From assembly GCF_029873635.1 (NCBI RefSeq), contig NC_080422.1, positions 4,196,001-4,260,000 on the forward strand: a stretch of DNA of 64,000 bases, read 5' to 3'. A program made the translations under genes and the position numbers. The notes under the pieces are model-generated. The model was not told where the DNA came from. It was given only the letters and a program-made list of their open reading frames with translations, and made no database searches. Positions 47,617 through 58,066 of the stretch are shown one piece after another (position 1 is the stretch's first letter; the number at the start of each line of letters is the position of its first letter). This DNA comes from Malania oleifera. Taxonomy: Eukaryota; Streptophyta; Magnoliopsida; Santalales; Ximeniaceae.

Positions 47617-48492
47617 TCATTGGATTGCTCCCTCGGGAAGCGACTTGACCTGATTGCGCTGGTTGAGACTTTTCATAACTCTGAATCTGGCGAGAGTATA
47701 ATTCATTGGAAGAGGTATCAAACTGTTTTCCCATGTGCCCTTAGTCATTTGCTCAAATTCATAAGCTAAACTATAGGCATGTTCAAGGGACTCAATGTGA
47801 TATGGGAACAGTTTTCTCCTCAGTTCAAGCTTTAATCCTAGGCAAAATTGGGAGGTCTGTTGACTATCAGTCTCATAGACACCACATCTTACAGTCAGCT
47901 TATCAAATTGATTCATATATTCTAGAACAGTCATGCTACCTTGACGCAAGTCGTAAAGCTGATCTATAAGGTGCTCTTTATAACTAAGGGGTGCATACTT
48001 CTCCCTTAATCTGTCCTTCATTAGATCCCAATGCTCAATGGGTCTATGGTTTAACCTCGCTTCTTGCCTCTCAACGTTTATCCAATGGAGTTTGGCTTGC
48101 CCGATTAGTCTCATTTTTGCAAACCTCACTCGGTGTGAGTTATGCATCTTACACCACTCAAAATAGGCATCCATTCTAGTCAACCAATCTTGGAAGACTT
48201 TAGGATCCTTTTGTCCATCAAAGGTGGGGGCTTCTATCCTCATTTCATCCTTGTAAGGATCACAATGGTCCCTATGGCAAGGTCTCCTAATATGAAGGTC
48301 ATCAACATCATAGTCCTCATCATCCCAATGTTGGGCATAGGGCTCATGACGTGGGGGTATCCTAGCAATGTCATCTTGGCGACTCACTCGCCTTTGTGGA
48401 GGGAGGGAAGGTCTTTCTCTAGGAGTCATAAGTGGCTCTCTCTCAACATGAATCCTACGACCTCGGTGAGGATTCCCAACTTGAGTAGACAT
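47617..48492 (-). pseudogene. Gypsy gag
   Basis: A 291-codon open frame with an R-rich N-terminus, then the chromovirus-type gag core (EAPTFDGQKDPKVFQDWLTR, AKLHWINVE, LREKYAPLSYKEHLIDQLYD, MTVLEYMNQFDKL). It precedes the zinc-knuckle frame in the same orientation. Confidence 0.8.
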
Positions 48493-48895
48493 CCTAGGGG
48501 TTGGGAAAGGATTCGGAGAGCATTAGGGCAGCCCTTTGGAATGATGTTTGGTTACACAAGGTAAGGTCAAGTGTAAACGTAACATAATTGAGGTCCAAAT
48601 ACCCAAAATTCAGAGTATAGATGGGCTACTCTTGGCAAAACCGTCACCCGTTTTTCTAGAAACCCGAGAGCTGCTAAAGGATTTTCAACTGCAAACACCT
48701 TTTGATAGAACTCCAAATAAGGCGATCTTAGTGTCAAAAGAAAGCTAAGAAAATTTTCCACAACTCTTGTGTTTAAGGTTTTTGAAGATGGTAAGGTTTT
48801 GATAGTGAGAATCGCACATCAATATGGCAGATGGAAAATGAAGATGTTGGGACTTAGAGGGTTCGCCTAATTCGAACTAGGCTCTGATACCAAGA

Positions 48896-50256
48896 TGATG
48901 TAGGACGGGAAAGGTCGACCTATGTCCTACGATTCAACCCTCACACAAGCACATACACTTGAACACTTTAATTTAAGAATTTAATTATCCGAACATAAAC
49001 ACAATAAATCATGTTTTATTTCACATGTTCAAGGATTTTGAAAAGGTGTATGACTTGTCCAGCAATTAAGTCCCGATTGGTTCTTTCACAAAGGATTCAA
49101 GTTATATACTGAAAAGTTGTTATTTCAAAGATTCAAGAATAAAAGTTCTATGTTAGCAAACTAATATTCATACAATTGATTTTAACTAGCAAGTACCAAT
49201 ATTGCAATCTATGGATCAAATGGGCTATTCAAAGATGTGATTTTAATCTACTAGCAAGGGTTCACAAAATAAAAAAAAGATTCAAACACAAGTATTGAAG
49301 TTACCAAGATATTGGTTTGGATGACTTGACGTTGTTCCACACGTAGTTAGGTCATACCGTTGGTCCTTTGTACAAGCTTTGAATCAAAAGATGAACACAG
49401 CAATGAAGTGTAGATGATGATCGTCGTGTGGGTGTATGAAGACGCTGGCCATGTGGTGTTGATGGGGGCCGTGAGAATATTAGATGGAGGAGGGGTTGAT
49501 GGAGTCGTTGGATAGTTTAGTGGTCTCTCACCACTTGATCTCCGGAGAGAACGCCGTAGCCTCACACTACTCACTCACAAGGAGAGGAACAAGCTTTACA
49601 AGCTCAAGCAAAGAGATGCTTCTTCAAAATTCAACTTCAACTTCCTCCCTTGTTCTTACAATAAGAAAGCTATTTATAGGCATAGCCTAGGAGACAAAGC
49701 TTTAAACACTCAACAATTTTCAACAGCGACTCTCAATAACTTTCAACAACAACTCTCAACAACTTTCAACAACTATTAACCTAACACAATTAATACTTAC
49801 TAAAAAAATAAGGAACTCCAACTCATAAGCACACAAGTCAAGCTTAGTTGTCTTGCATTGTTATAATTCAAATTTGAAATTTAAACACATTCCAAAAGGA
49901 AGGCCAAAACCGTGTGGGACCCATTGGAGCCATGTGGGGGCCACATGGGTTTTGAGTTGGACTTTGCTTCAATACTTCACTTGGGTCTTCAAGCACCTAG
50001 TAATCTTGAAATAACATATACACGAAAAATATAAATTAACACAATAGTAAAGTCTTCACATAAAAAAAATCTTCCATTAGAGAAGTAGATGATCTTCAAT
50101 TAATCTCATGTGTTCCTACAAAATAGATATAAACAATAGTGGACATCTGGAGGTCGTCCACGTGTCACCATGTCAGCAAAGGAGTGGAGATCGGGAGGTC
50201 GTCCATGTGTCATCATATCAGTAAAAGGGATACATAAGGCATGTTGATCCCCATCA
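48896..50256 (-). repeat. 5' LTR (right) of the Gypsy element
   Basis: 1361 bp, next to the primer site at 48881-48892, followed by ACTGG and resumed copy-B sequence. Confidence 0.93.
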
Positions 50257-51728
50257 ACTGGTTCCTTGGTCTAGGTTTAGTCTAATGACCAATCAAATTA
50301 GTAGTAATTAGGTGTTTTAACCACACCAAGGAAAAATAGGTTAGTGACAACTCCAAATAAAAAAATTTCAACCTTATGTTTTACGTCCCTTGCGGTATCA
50401 GGCCTCGCTACAAGATGTCACAACAGGGGCAATAATTCTTTTTAGAATTCAAAAAATTAATTTAAGGAAATTAAATGATATTGACCGATGAATTTCAATT
50501 ACGTGGTTGGGACGTGTCAAATTTGGTTTTTTATTCTACTTTTTCACTCTTGATTCCAGGCACGCTTAAGCATTAGTACCCAAGCCTTAATATGGCCACT
50601 AACTTCTTTATTGAGTTAATTTAACTACCATTGCATATGGTTTGATTGATTGTATATAAATATGCCTAAAAGTGTCAAATATGTGTCGTGCACACTCTAT
50701 CCTCTTAGTTAAAATCTTAAAATTTTACATGTGCATAGATAATATATCAACTAAACTCTATAAAGATTTGGTTCAATTGAACCACTCGTATACTGTGTTC
50801 ACCCTGTTAGAAGATTGACAGTCCAATTGACTCTTAGACCATACTTAGAAGTTTTTTAAATGTTTAGCCCTTTGATATATTGTCAACGACTTTGCAATAC
50901 CAGTCATACAACCAATATTTTCAAAAAATAAAAAATAAACACTAAAATGAAGGAATCAATGGCATAATTGCATAGACCACAGGGCATAGATACTTTTTTT
51001 TAGATTGGGTTGGAAAGGGAGCTAGGGCATAGAGATAGAGGCCTAGTCTTTTTATGTTTTATTTTTTATTTTTATTGCATGAGATGCAAAATGTTGCATA
51101 TAATCGAACTCCTGAACATGTCCACTTGATACAGAAGGGGTGAGTCTAAGAGTACAAAATGAGTCAAGCCAGCTTGCAAGCTACTCAAGTTCAATTGGCT
51201 ATAATTTGGCTCGACTTGATTTTATTCGAGTTCAAGTTGACCTCAAGATATGCAAGTAACTTGACAAAGCAAGTTCAAGATTCATACTATTTGCGGACCT
51301 AATCAAAATTTTAGATTTTTATTATTTTGTAGCAGCCATGGGCACGCACTTTGTGCAAGCTTCATGGTTCTCTATATTTTAAAATGTGTAAAAAATTATT
51401 TAACAAATAACAAAAAAAATTAAATAGTATAAGAATATTTTGAAAACTAAACGAAGAGATTAAAAGAGAAGGAAAACTACTTCTCCAATTTTTAGCAATG
51501 GTTGAATGGTGATTATAAGAAACTTCAATCAAATCAAATTTGAGTTCAATGGATTGATTGATTCAATATAAAATACCCTAATAATTCGACCCGAACTGGA
51601 TTATTTTGTTGAAGAGGACCACTAATTCTTAAGTATTAGGAGACTTATTTAACTTGTGAAATACCATATATTATTTCAACTAAATTATTTTCAATAATTA
51701 CTTCTAAACAACTTGTATTAGTTAAAAT

Positions 51729-52270
51729 TAGTGAAATACTAATTAAATGTTGAGTTATGTTATTCATCTCGAGTTTATGATCATTGCAAACTCAAGAAAC
51801 ATAGAGGATAGAGCATGACATATGGACCTATAGGCTCCTCTTGTATTTAACTTTAATGTTTAGATTTGTAACAAGCGATAATTAATTTTTATTAAACATT
51901 TAGACTTCAAAATTGATTAAAATATCACATCAAATGTCAGTGTCAAATTTATAGCATAATGTATTGCCACTATACGAAAGGATCATTCATGCAACTTGGA
52001 TAACAACCCTACATAACATGGTCGAGCAAACTAAATTATTAGTCGGAGAATTCATCATTTGACAGTACTACATTTGGAATATTCAATGTATGTTTGTGAA
52101 TTGAAATATTCCCCAACTATCTTGTCAGACAATAATTCTTTCTAGAATTCAAAAAGTTAATTTAAGAAAATTGAATGATATCGACCCATGACTTGCAATT
52201 ATGTGTGGGACGTGTCGAATTTGTTTTTGTTGATTTTTTAATTCTAATTCTAGGCACACGATGCACCGAT
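51729..52270. repeat. Tandem-unit copy C (partial)
   Basis: Continues directly from copy B and repeats the 28530-28830 / 37605-38030 stretch (TTAAATGTTGAGTTATRTTATTC, CATGCAACTTGGATAACAACCCTAC). At 52133-52140 it jumps straight to the AATAATTCTTTYTAGAATTC stretch found at about 30494 and 50432, so it lacks the LTR-like block. Similarity fades after about 52270. Confidence 0.8.
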
Positions 52271-53954
52271 AGAATAAATATGAAGTGTCAACTTACAATT
52301 TCAAAATGTGCTTATATTTATGAGAAATAAAAATAATTTTTTTGAGAAATAAACGTAAATACCTCATTTTGTCTATGGTCTCACATAGGAAAATTTTAAT
52401 CTATTAAACTTAGGTTTGATTTTAAAATATCATTTGTGATTCTTTAAAAGGGTTTTTTTTTTTTTTTTTTCAATTTGTGATTATTAATCAATTTCTCTCT
52501 CTCTCTCTCTCTCTCTCTCTGGGCTGGAGGTTGAATCAAAACCTGTTATGAAACCAGAATTGTTTGCTTTCAATATTAGAATTGCTTTTGGAAAGTATCA
52601 AAATTAAAATATGTTCTGAACTTGGAATTGTTTACTCTTGGAAACAAGCAAGTTTTGAAATCAGAATTGTCGATGAATGAATGTTTGAAATCAAAAATTT
52701 TTGAGAAATCTTAGTGTGCTAGGTGTTGAATTCTCGAACTCAAATAAAATTATTGGTTGGTGCATAAAATTGATACATGTTTTATGCATATGATGATCTT
52801 CAAAATTCAACGGATGAATACTTTGAAATTAGAATTCAATGGATTCAAAATTAGATTTCAATAGACTCGCCAGTCGCAAAATTGGTGTATATATATTTGT
52901 TGCTGTCGGAAATCGAATGACCTTCATGAATCATTCCTTAATCGCAACCACCGGAAAAGAGACAATCAAAAATGGTTTGGAGGACCTGAGGTGTACTGTC
53001 GGGAATCACTCCGATGTCTAAGTAAGGGACTAATGTAAGGCTCTGAATTGCAACACTAGAAAGAAGTAGAAATGAGTGTGATGCTTACCTCTTCTCTAAG
53101 TCCTTTTTTATAGTGATGGAGGTTGACCCTCCATCAATTTAGTATTGAATGACTATTATTGTATTTGTGAGGGTTATAGAGGTTTTATAGACATTTATGT
53201 TTAGGTTTTAAGTACAGTTTTGTAACCATCTCCTCTCATAAATATGTGTACATTAAAACTTGCACGTCGGTCATGTAAAGAGGTTTAATGGTGGTTTCAT
53301 AACTGTTTTTCCTTTTGAGTAAGGATATTTTGGGTATATCAATATTGAAATGATCCATGGTGTCCGAGATCTTTTGGGCACTTGAATAATCCATCGAGAT
53401 AATGAGTTCACCATTCTACCTTTTCCACTTAAATTCTAATGTACTATCTCGATCAAAGAAAATAATTGAATGCATAAAATGATTTCAGAACTAGTACGTG
53501 ATCTAATTGCATGAATTGGTTTGAATTAATTACATGAATTGATTTTAGAATAAATTTTCAATGAGAAGGTACATTTATTTTGACTATGAGTTATAAATAA
53601 TTACCATTTGGTAATGAGATTGTTACCACAACTCTCGGCATTGGTTATTAGAATCCCCAATGCTTTCACTCATTCCATATTTTAACTAATTATTGGAGAT
53701 ATTTCAGTATTTTCACACATTTGAGTTACCATGATGGCGTTCTACATTTTTATAATTTTGATAACCATAGGGCCAGAAGTTTAATGATCATACAAATTGC
53801 TAGGTGGCTTGTTACTTTTTTTTATTTGGTTCAACAAGAAGGAGGATTTATGTAATTTCTTAGAAAATAAATAGAAAAAATTAAGAATTTAAGTGATAAA
53901 TATGATTTAATTCTCTTCTTAGGTATGAAACGTGCATATAAAATTACGGACTCC
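52271..53954. other. AT-rich spacer, nothing recognised
   Basis: A poly(T) run at about 52447-52470 and a (CT)n run at 52493-52520. A CAGAATTGTTT..TTTGAAAT theme repeats loosely at 52550-52710. No exon or repeat ends found. Confidence 0.4.
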
Positions 53955-54990
53955 ATTCTACCAAATACATCATCCTATGAACAGGCTCAAAATTGTATGC
54001 AAAGAAAAAAGAAAGGCAACTCAGTGGAGCCTATAAAGCTCTCACATATGCGACGTTCGAGAAAGGAGCAGATCATGAAGTATTTCTAGTAAGCCAAACA
54101 GAAAATAAGAGGGTCCCTAGCTAGCCACATTCTTTGGTCACTCCACCACCTATGGAATTAATGTTCCTCCCAAAGAAATGGGTGTAGGGTTTTATGGCAT
54201 GTAATTTTTTTTCTTGAAGCTTTAGTTTTAACACTTTGATTCTTCGAATTTCATGTTTAAATGTGTTGTTTTTGTACTTGTGCTGAGGATGTGGATGCAA
54301 TTAATTAGTTCAAAGTGAAACTTTAAGGGTCAAATTGATAAAATTAACTAAAATTTTAGATATTGTGCAATTGTGAAGAGTTATTTCATACACCTCATGC
54401 ATAGTTTACCTATAAAATTTTTAAGTACATTTTAGAAGCCAAAAAATGGGCTGACAGTTTTTTTTCGAACTTTTTTGTTTTTATTTTTTCTTCATCAGAA
54501 TTTTAAGGAATTACAAAAAGGACACCTTATTTTCAAAATTTTCAATATTTGCAATTGTTGGAATATAAATATAAATAGAAATAAATATTTATATTTTTAC
54601 GTTCAATTTCTCTGTATTGAAGTTGAAAAATTGAAGAACGATGCAGCTTTTTTTTTTTTTTTAGACAATTTGGAAATAAAATTAGAAATTATTTTCTAAC
54701 CTGAACTTCATCAAGGGCCAAATTGGAAGAAAAAAAATTAAAATACCATTTAGTTGCAATTTTTTTTAAAGAAAAATCAAATATCACCGACATTCCTTCG
54801 GGAAGATGGAGACTCCATTGAGAGAGCTAGCTGTGGTAGGAAGGCATATATGGTGAGTGAAGTGGGCCAAATGGGCCAGAGTAAATAGTGGTCATTAGAG
54901 GGCCCAATGACCAGATCCCAAAAGTCCCTGTACTGCGATATGGACACTTTAAGGAGGCCCACAGCCCAACTCTTGAACTGGACCACCATG
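53955..54990 (-). pseudogene. CslG pseudogene fragment (3' part)
   Basis: A decayed copy of the 3' end of the CslG gene at 16502-27261, in the same orientation. Recognisable pieces are 3'-flank sequence at 53955-54000 (TACCAAATACATCA), a short remnant of exon 6 at about 54075-54175 (GCCACATTCTTTGGTCACTC), intron 5 at 54200-54430 (GTGAAACTTTAAGGGTCAAA), and exon 5 at about 54790-54990. The exon 5 piece translates to words such as SWAVGLLKVSISQY and YAFLPQLAL against RWAVGLLEVAFSKY in the intact gene. Most of exon 6 is missing, frames are broken, and the QxxRW tryptophan context has changed to FKSW. Because introns are retained it is a genomic duplicate, not a processed copy. Exons 1-4 were not found; a SINE follows at 55024. 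Confidence 0.88.
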
Positions 54991-55023
54991 ACACATATAC
55001 ATGCAAGGTAACTGGTCCACCTT

Positions 55024-55383
55024 TAGCACGTAAGAAGGAGCATGAGGGGTTTAATTTCAAGTAGATACACTCACGGAGCCAGTGGTATCTGTAGATTGTG
55101 AGAATTTACTCTGTAAGCCAGTAGGAACCATCGATGGTGAGAGTTCGCTCTGTGAGCCAGCGGGAACCATGGATGGTGAGAGTTCTCTGTGAGCCAGCGA
55201 AGACCGTGGATGGTAAAGGAGATGTGTCCCGGGGGTCGAGTTGGCCCCAATAAATATTCCGGACTTTACCTGATCAGTAAGACCTAAGGGAAGGACGCTG
55301 ATCCGTAGGTTTGGTGTCGTACCAGGAGGTCCGAATAGCTTGTTGGTGGCTGGAGTTCCTATGTAATAAAAAAAAAAAAAAAT
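55024..55383 (+). mobile_element. tRNA-derived SINE, 5'-degraded
   Basis: Matches 59762-60105 along its length: GCACGTAAGAAGGAG, GTAGATACACTCACGGA, ATTCCGGACTTTACCTGAT and GGTGGCTGGAGTTC, then a poly(A) tail. A box B-like GGTTTAATTTC is present; the box A region is lost. It contains two to three tandem GTGAGAGTTCRCTCTGTGAGCCAG subunits. Confidence 0.85.
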
Positions 55384-55629
55384 TGTATAGCTATCCATAA
55401 ATATTTAAATAACACTCATAACCACCCATGAGTGTAAAGACATGAGCGTCCATGGTTTTGAAATGATATGCATTAGTAATGGAATTAAATGTCACCATTC
55501 ACTTGAAATAGCACATTAATAGTAAAAGTAGTGTCATATCTAGTTCTTGATTATCAACAATCAAAAAATTAAAATAAAATTGAAACTTGTACGGTCAGTT
55601 TGGAACTTAAAAAATATTAAAAAAATAAT

Positions 55630-55850
55630 AATAATAAATAAGAAGGATTCCACTTTTTCATGTTTGGCTACCAAGAAAAATGAGATTGAAAATAAAAAAT
55701 ATACTACATCAATAAACAAAACTTTAGTTTTACACATCTTTAACTTTTTGTGTTTTCTTAATTTTTAATTATATTAGAATAAATTTTATTTTAAATGATA
55801 TTTGATATGAAAAGAAAATATAGAAGAAAATGAATTTTTTTTTTAAACAA
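55630..55850 (+). repeat. AT-rich MITE-like family, copy 1
   Basis: AAGGATTCCACTTTTTCATG, then TTTTACACATCTTTAA and AATTTTTAATTATATTAGAA, paralleling 57390-57600. Ends not resolved. Confidence 0.5.
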
Positions 55851-56099
55851 AATCTTTGATTCAAACTAGCCAATAATCTATGTGGTATTCTATTTATTGC
55901 CAGTTTGACAAATCATAGCAGATTAAATCTTTTAATGCAATTAATCTGACGAAACTTGAGAATAAGGAGGAAGTTTTGTTGGCCCCTCAGTCTATGGGCT
56001 CTTTTATAGCTCGTAACCCAAATTTCAATCAATTGTCAATGAACATTTTGGGTACATTGTGGGAGACACCATTTGAAACATAGTTTATTGTAGTCTTTT

Positions 56100-57000
56100 T
56101 TTTTTTTTTTTTTTAATGAAGATATTTCCCGATATTTAGTAGAAACACTCTTGTTAAAATAAATAAAATTATATTCTTTCAAAATTGATTACAAATGTTA
56201 TCTTTATAGTGGTATTTATATTAGTATATGAAATGAAAAATACAACTAAAATAATAACTAACAAATTAACAACTAAACAAACTAACAAATTAACAATAAA
56301 ATTAACAATTCTAATACGCCCCCTCAAGATGGAGATGGTGAATAAAGATTTCACATGGCCATCTTGCGATAAAAAGATGATGAAAACAAAAATTCCATTA
56401 ATGTGAAGCATGACAGTAGCAGAGAATGCAACGGCGACGGAGATGATCCGTAGGAGAAGATGTCAATGCATAGAGCAAGCGAGACGTGCCAGCAAAGACG
56501 AAAATTGTTGTTAAGTGAAGACAAAAAATATGGCCAAAATGAGGAAAAATCTTGTAAAAATTTCCTTTAAAAATCAAGAAACTCCAAAAGATCAACTGTC
56601 TTTGAGAATGAGTGACGAAACACGACATAGCCGGAGCGGAAATGTCTGACTAGTAGATCAGACCCAATACGAGTGAGCCGTAAACGAGATGGAGATGAAA
56701 ACACGAACTAGCACATCAAACCAGAGATGAGAGTGGAGAGCTGTGAAGTCACTCTGAAGTGCGAAGCTCCTAACTGGCAAATCAAAGAAAACAGAGATAT
56801 ACCGAGCCACATTCTAACACGGGTGCTGAAATAAGGACGCCGGAGCCGGAGAAGTGGCCGGAAAGCCCAAGGTCACGAGAGGACCCAAGATGAGTGGCAA
56901 AGGCGAAGATACTTGAAGGCTCTACGAGTTGGCTTCCTCAACAAGTTAAAGAAAGCACTTCTTGAAACTGAGAGAGAGTGGAAAACCTTAGTTGTTCATT
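56100..57000 (-). mobile_element. Possible Copia-type LTR fragment
   Basis: On the minus strand CATCTTGAGGGGGCG (about 56320-56334) looks like a Copia polypurine tract, followed by TATTAGAATTGTTAA and an AT-rich stretch with TATAAATACC near 56210, as expected for an LTR. The GC-richer part at 56400-56960 has no recognised coding domain. A weak assignment based on pattern only. Confidence 0.3.
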
Positions 57001-57149
57001 TTTTTAAAAAAATTATTTATTTTTAATTTATTTTGTTATAATTATCACTGAAAACCTACGGACCACAAGCATTGTATGTCCCCTTAGCTAATAAAATATA
57101 GAAGAAATATTATTTAAAATTTTAGAAAATCCTAGGAACCTTAATTGTT

Positions 57150-57640
57150 CATTTGGATTGAGAATTTTTTTTTTTAGAAAAAAGGAAAGGAAAAATAAGA
57201 TAAAGAGAAAACTCATTTTTCATAGTATTTTCTTTTTAGATTAGATATCATTAAAAGTGACAATTTGTTTTAGTATAATTAAAAATTAGGAAGAATCAAA
57301 TATTAATGATATATGAAGTCAAAATTTTGTTCATAAATTTAGGCCCCATTTGACTTAGAAAATATTTAGGAAAGAAAAGGAAAAGAAAATATAAAGGAAT
57401 CCTCATTTTCATATTTGGTTATCAAGTGAAAATAAAAAAATATATCAAATATATAAACAAAAATGTGATTTTACACATTATTAATATTTAGTTTTTTCTA
57501 ATTTTTAATCATATTAAAATAAACTTTAATTTTCAATAGTATTTAATAGAGAAGGAAAATATAAGAAAAAATGAGTTTTCTCCTTATTTCCATTTCCTTT
57601 CCTTTCTTCACGTAAAATCCGGGATCCAAACAAACGCTTA
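57150..57640. repeat. AT-rich MITE-like family, copies 2 and 3, head to head
   Basis: 57343-57640 begins GGCCCCATTTGACTTAG and ends GGGATCCAAACAAACGCTTA, a weak inverted-repeat pair of the kind seen in MITEs. The segment 57150-57335 is an inverted copy of its right-hand half (GAGAAAACTCATTTTTCATA against GAGAAAACTCATTTTTTCTTA on the opposite strand). No coding capacity. Confidence 0.5.
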
Positions 57641-57793
57641 ATATGTTTTTTTATTTTCTCTTCCATTTTTCTTAAAAACCAAACGAAAAATATGAATTCC
57701 TTCATATTTTTATTTTTTTCTAAAAGAAAAAGTTGCAAGAGAGTTAAGCATTTTGGGCTCATTTTGGGTTAATGGGCTAGCCCATAAGGTTAT

Positions 57794-58066
57794 TATTAGA
57801 TTACCACTTTACCTAAAAGGTTAAACTATTAGGTTGTGAGTTAACAATATATATCGAGTTTTACCACTCTCCCATACGTGCAGCCCGACAGCACGTGATA
57901 AACACATAATAAATAGCACCCATAATAAGGAATGTAATTTTTTTTTTTAAATTTCGGGTAACAAGACTAGAACCTATGATCTTCTGTTAATCAATTCTGA
58001 TACCATGTTAGATTATCACTTTACCTAAAAACTTAAGTTGTTAGGTTGTGGGCCAAAAGCTTTAAC
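57794..58066 (-). mobile_element. TRIM (miniature LTR retrotransposon), 273 bp
   Basis: Short terminal direct repeats at 57794-57846 and 58006-58066 (TTAGATTAYCACTTTACCTAA and TTAGGTTGTG...TTWACA). The left copy begins TA and the right TG. The perfect target duplication GTTAT lies at 57789-57793 and 58067-58071. On the minus strand the right repeat ends TCTAACA and runs into TGGTATCAGAAT, an initiator tRNA-Met primer-like site. A short non-coding interior includes CGTGCAGCCCGACAGCACGTG. No protein is encoded, as is normal for TRIMs, so it moves only with help from a full element. Confidence 0.88.

Larger units (their letters stand above)
44646..50256 (-). mobile_element. Ty3/Gypsy chromovirus-type element, young, non-autonomous
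   Basis: LTRs at 44646-46017 and 48896-50256 (about 1.37 kb), both starting TGATGTAGGACGGG and ending CCCCATCA on the plus strand. The perfect target duplication ACTGG lies at 44641-44645 and 50257-50261, and copy A reads straight through as CTACTGGTTCC. The primer site GCTCTGATACCA (48881-48892, complement of TGGTATCAGAGC) sets the minus orientation. Parts seen are gag, a CCHC zinc knuckle, the C-terminal side of integrase and a chromodomain-like end. Reverse transcriptase and RNase H are not seen, so it would depend on a relative. The LTRs differ by only about 2% by eye, making it the youngest of the three inserts. Confidence 0.93.
31888..51728. repeat. Tandem-unit copy B, split by three retrotransposons
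   Basis: Pieces in the order of copy A: 31888-32065, 37143-38053, 43556-44645 and 50257-51728. Between them lie the Athila-type remnant, the Copia element and the Gypsy element. Measured between the ATTATTTTCAAC landmarks (37564 and 51684), the unit is about 3.0 kb once Copia and Gypsy with their target duplications are subtracted. Pairwise similarity to A is high, around nine bases in ten or better by eye. No host exon is visible in it. Confidence 0.85.

Noticed and set aside
56169-56411. Opposed 73- and 80-codon frames
   Set aside because: Both strands open by AT-rich chance within a probable LTR fragment.
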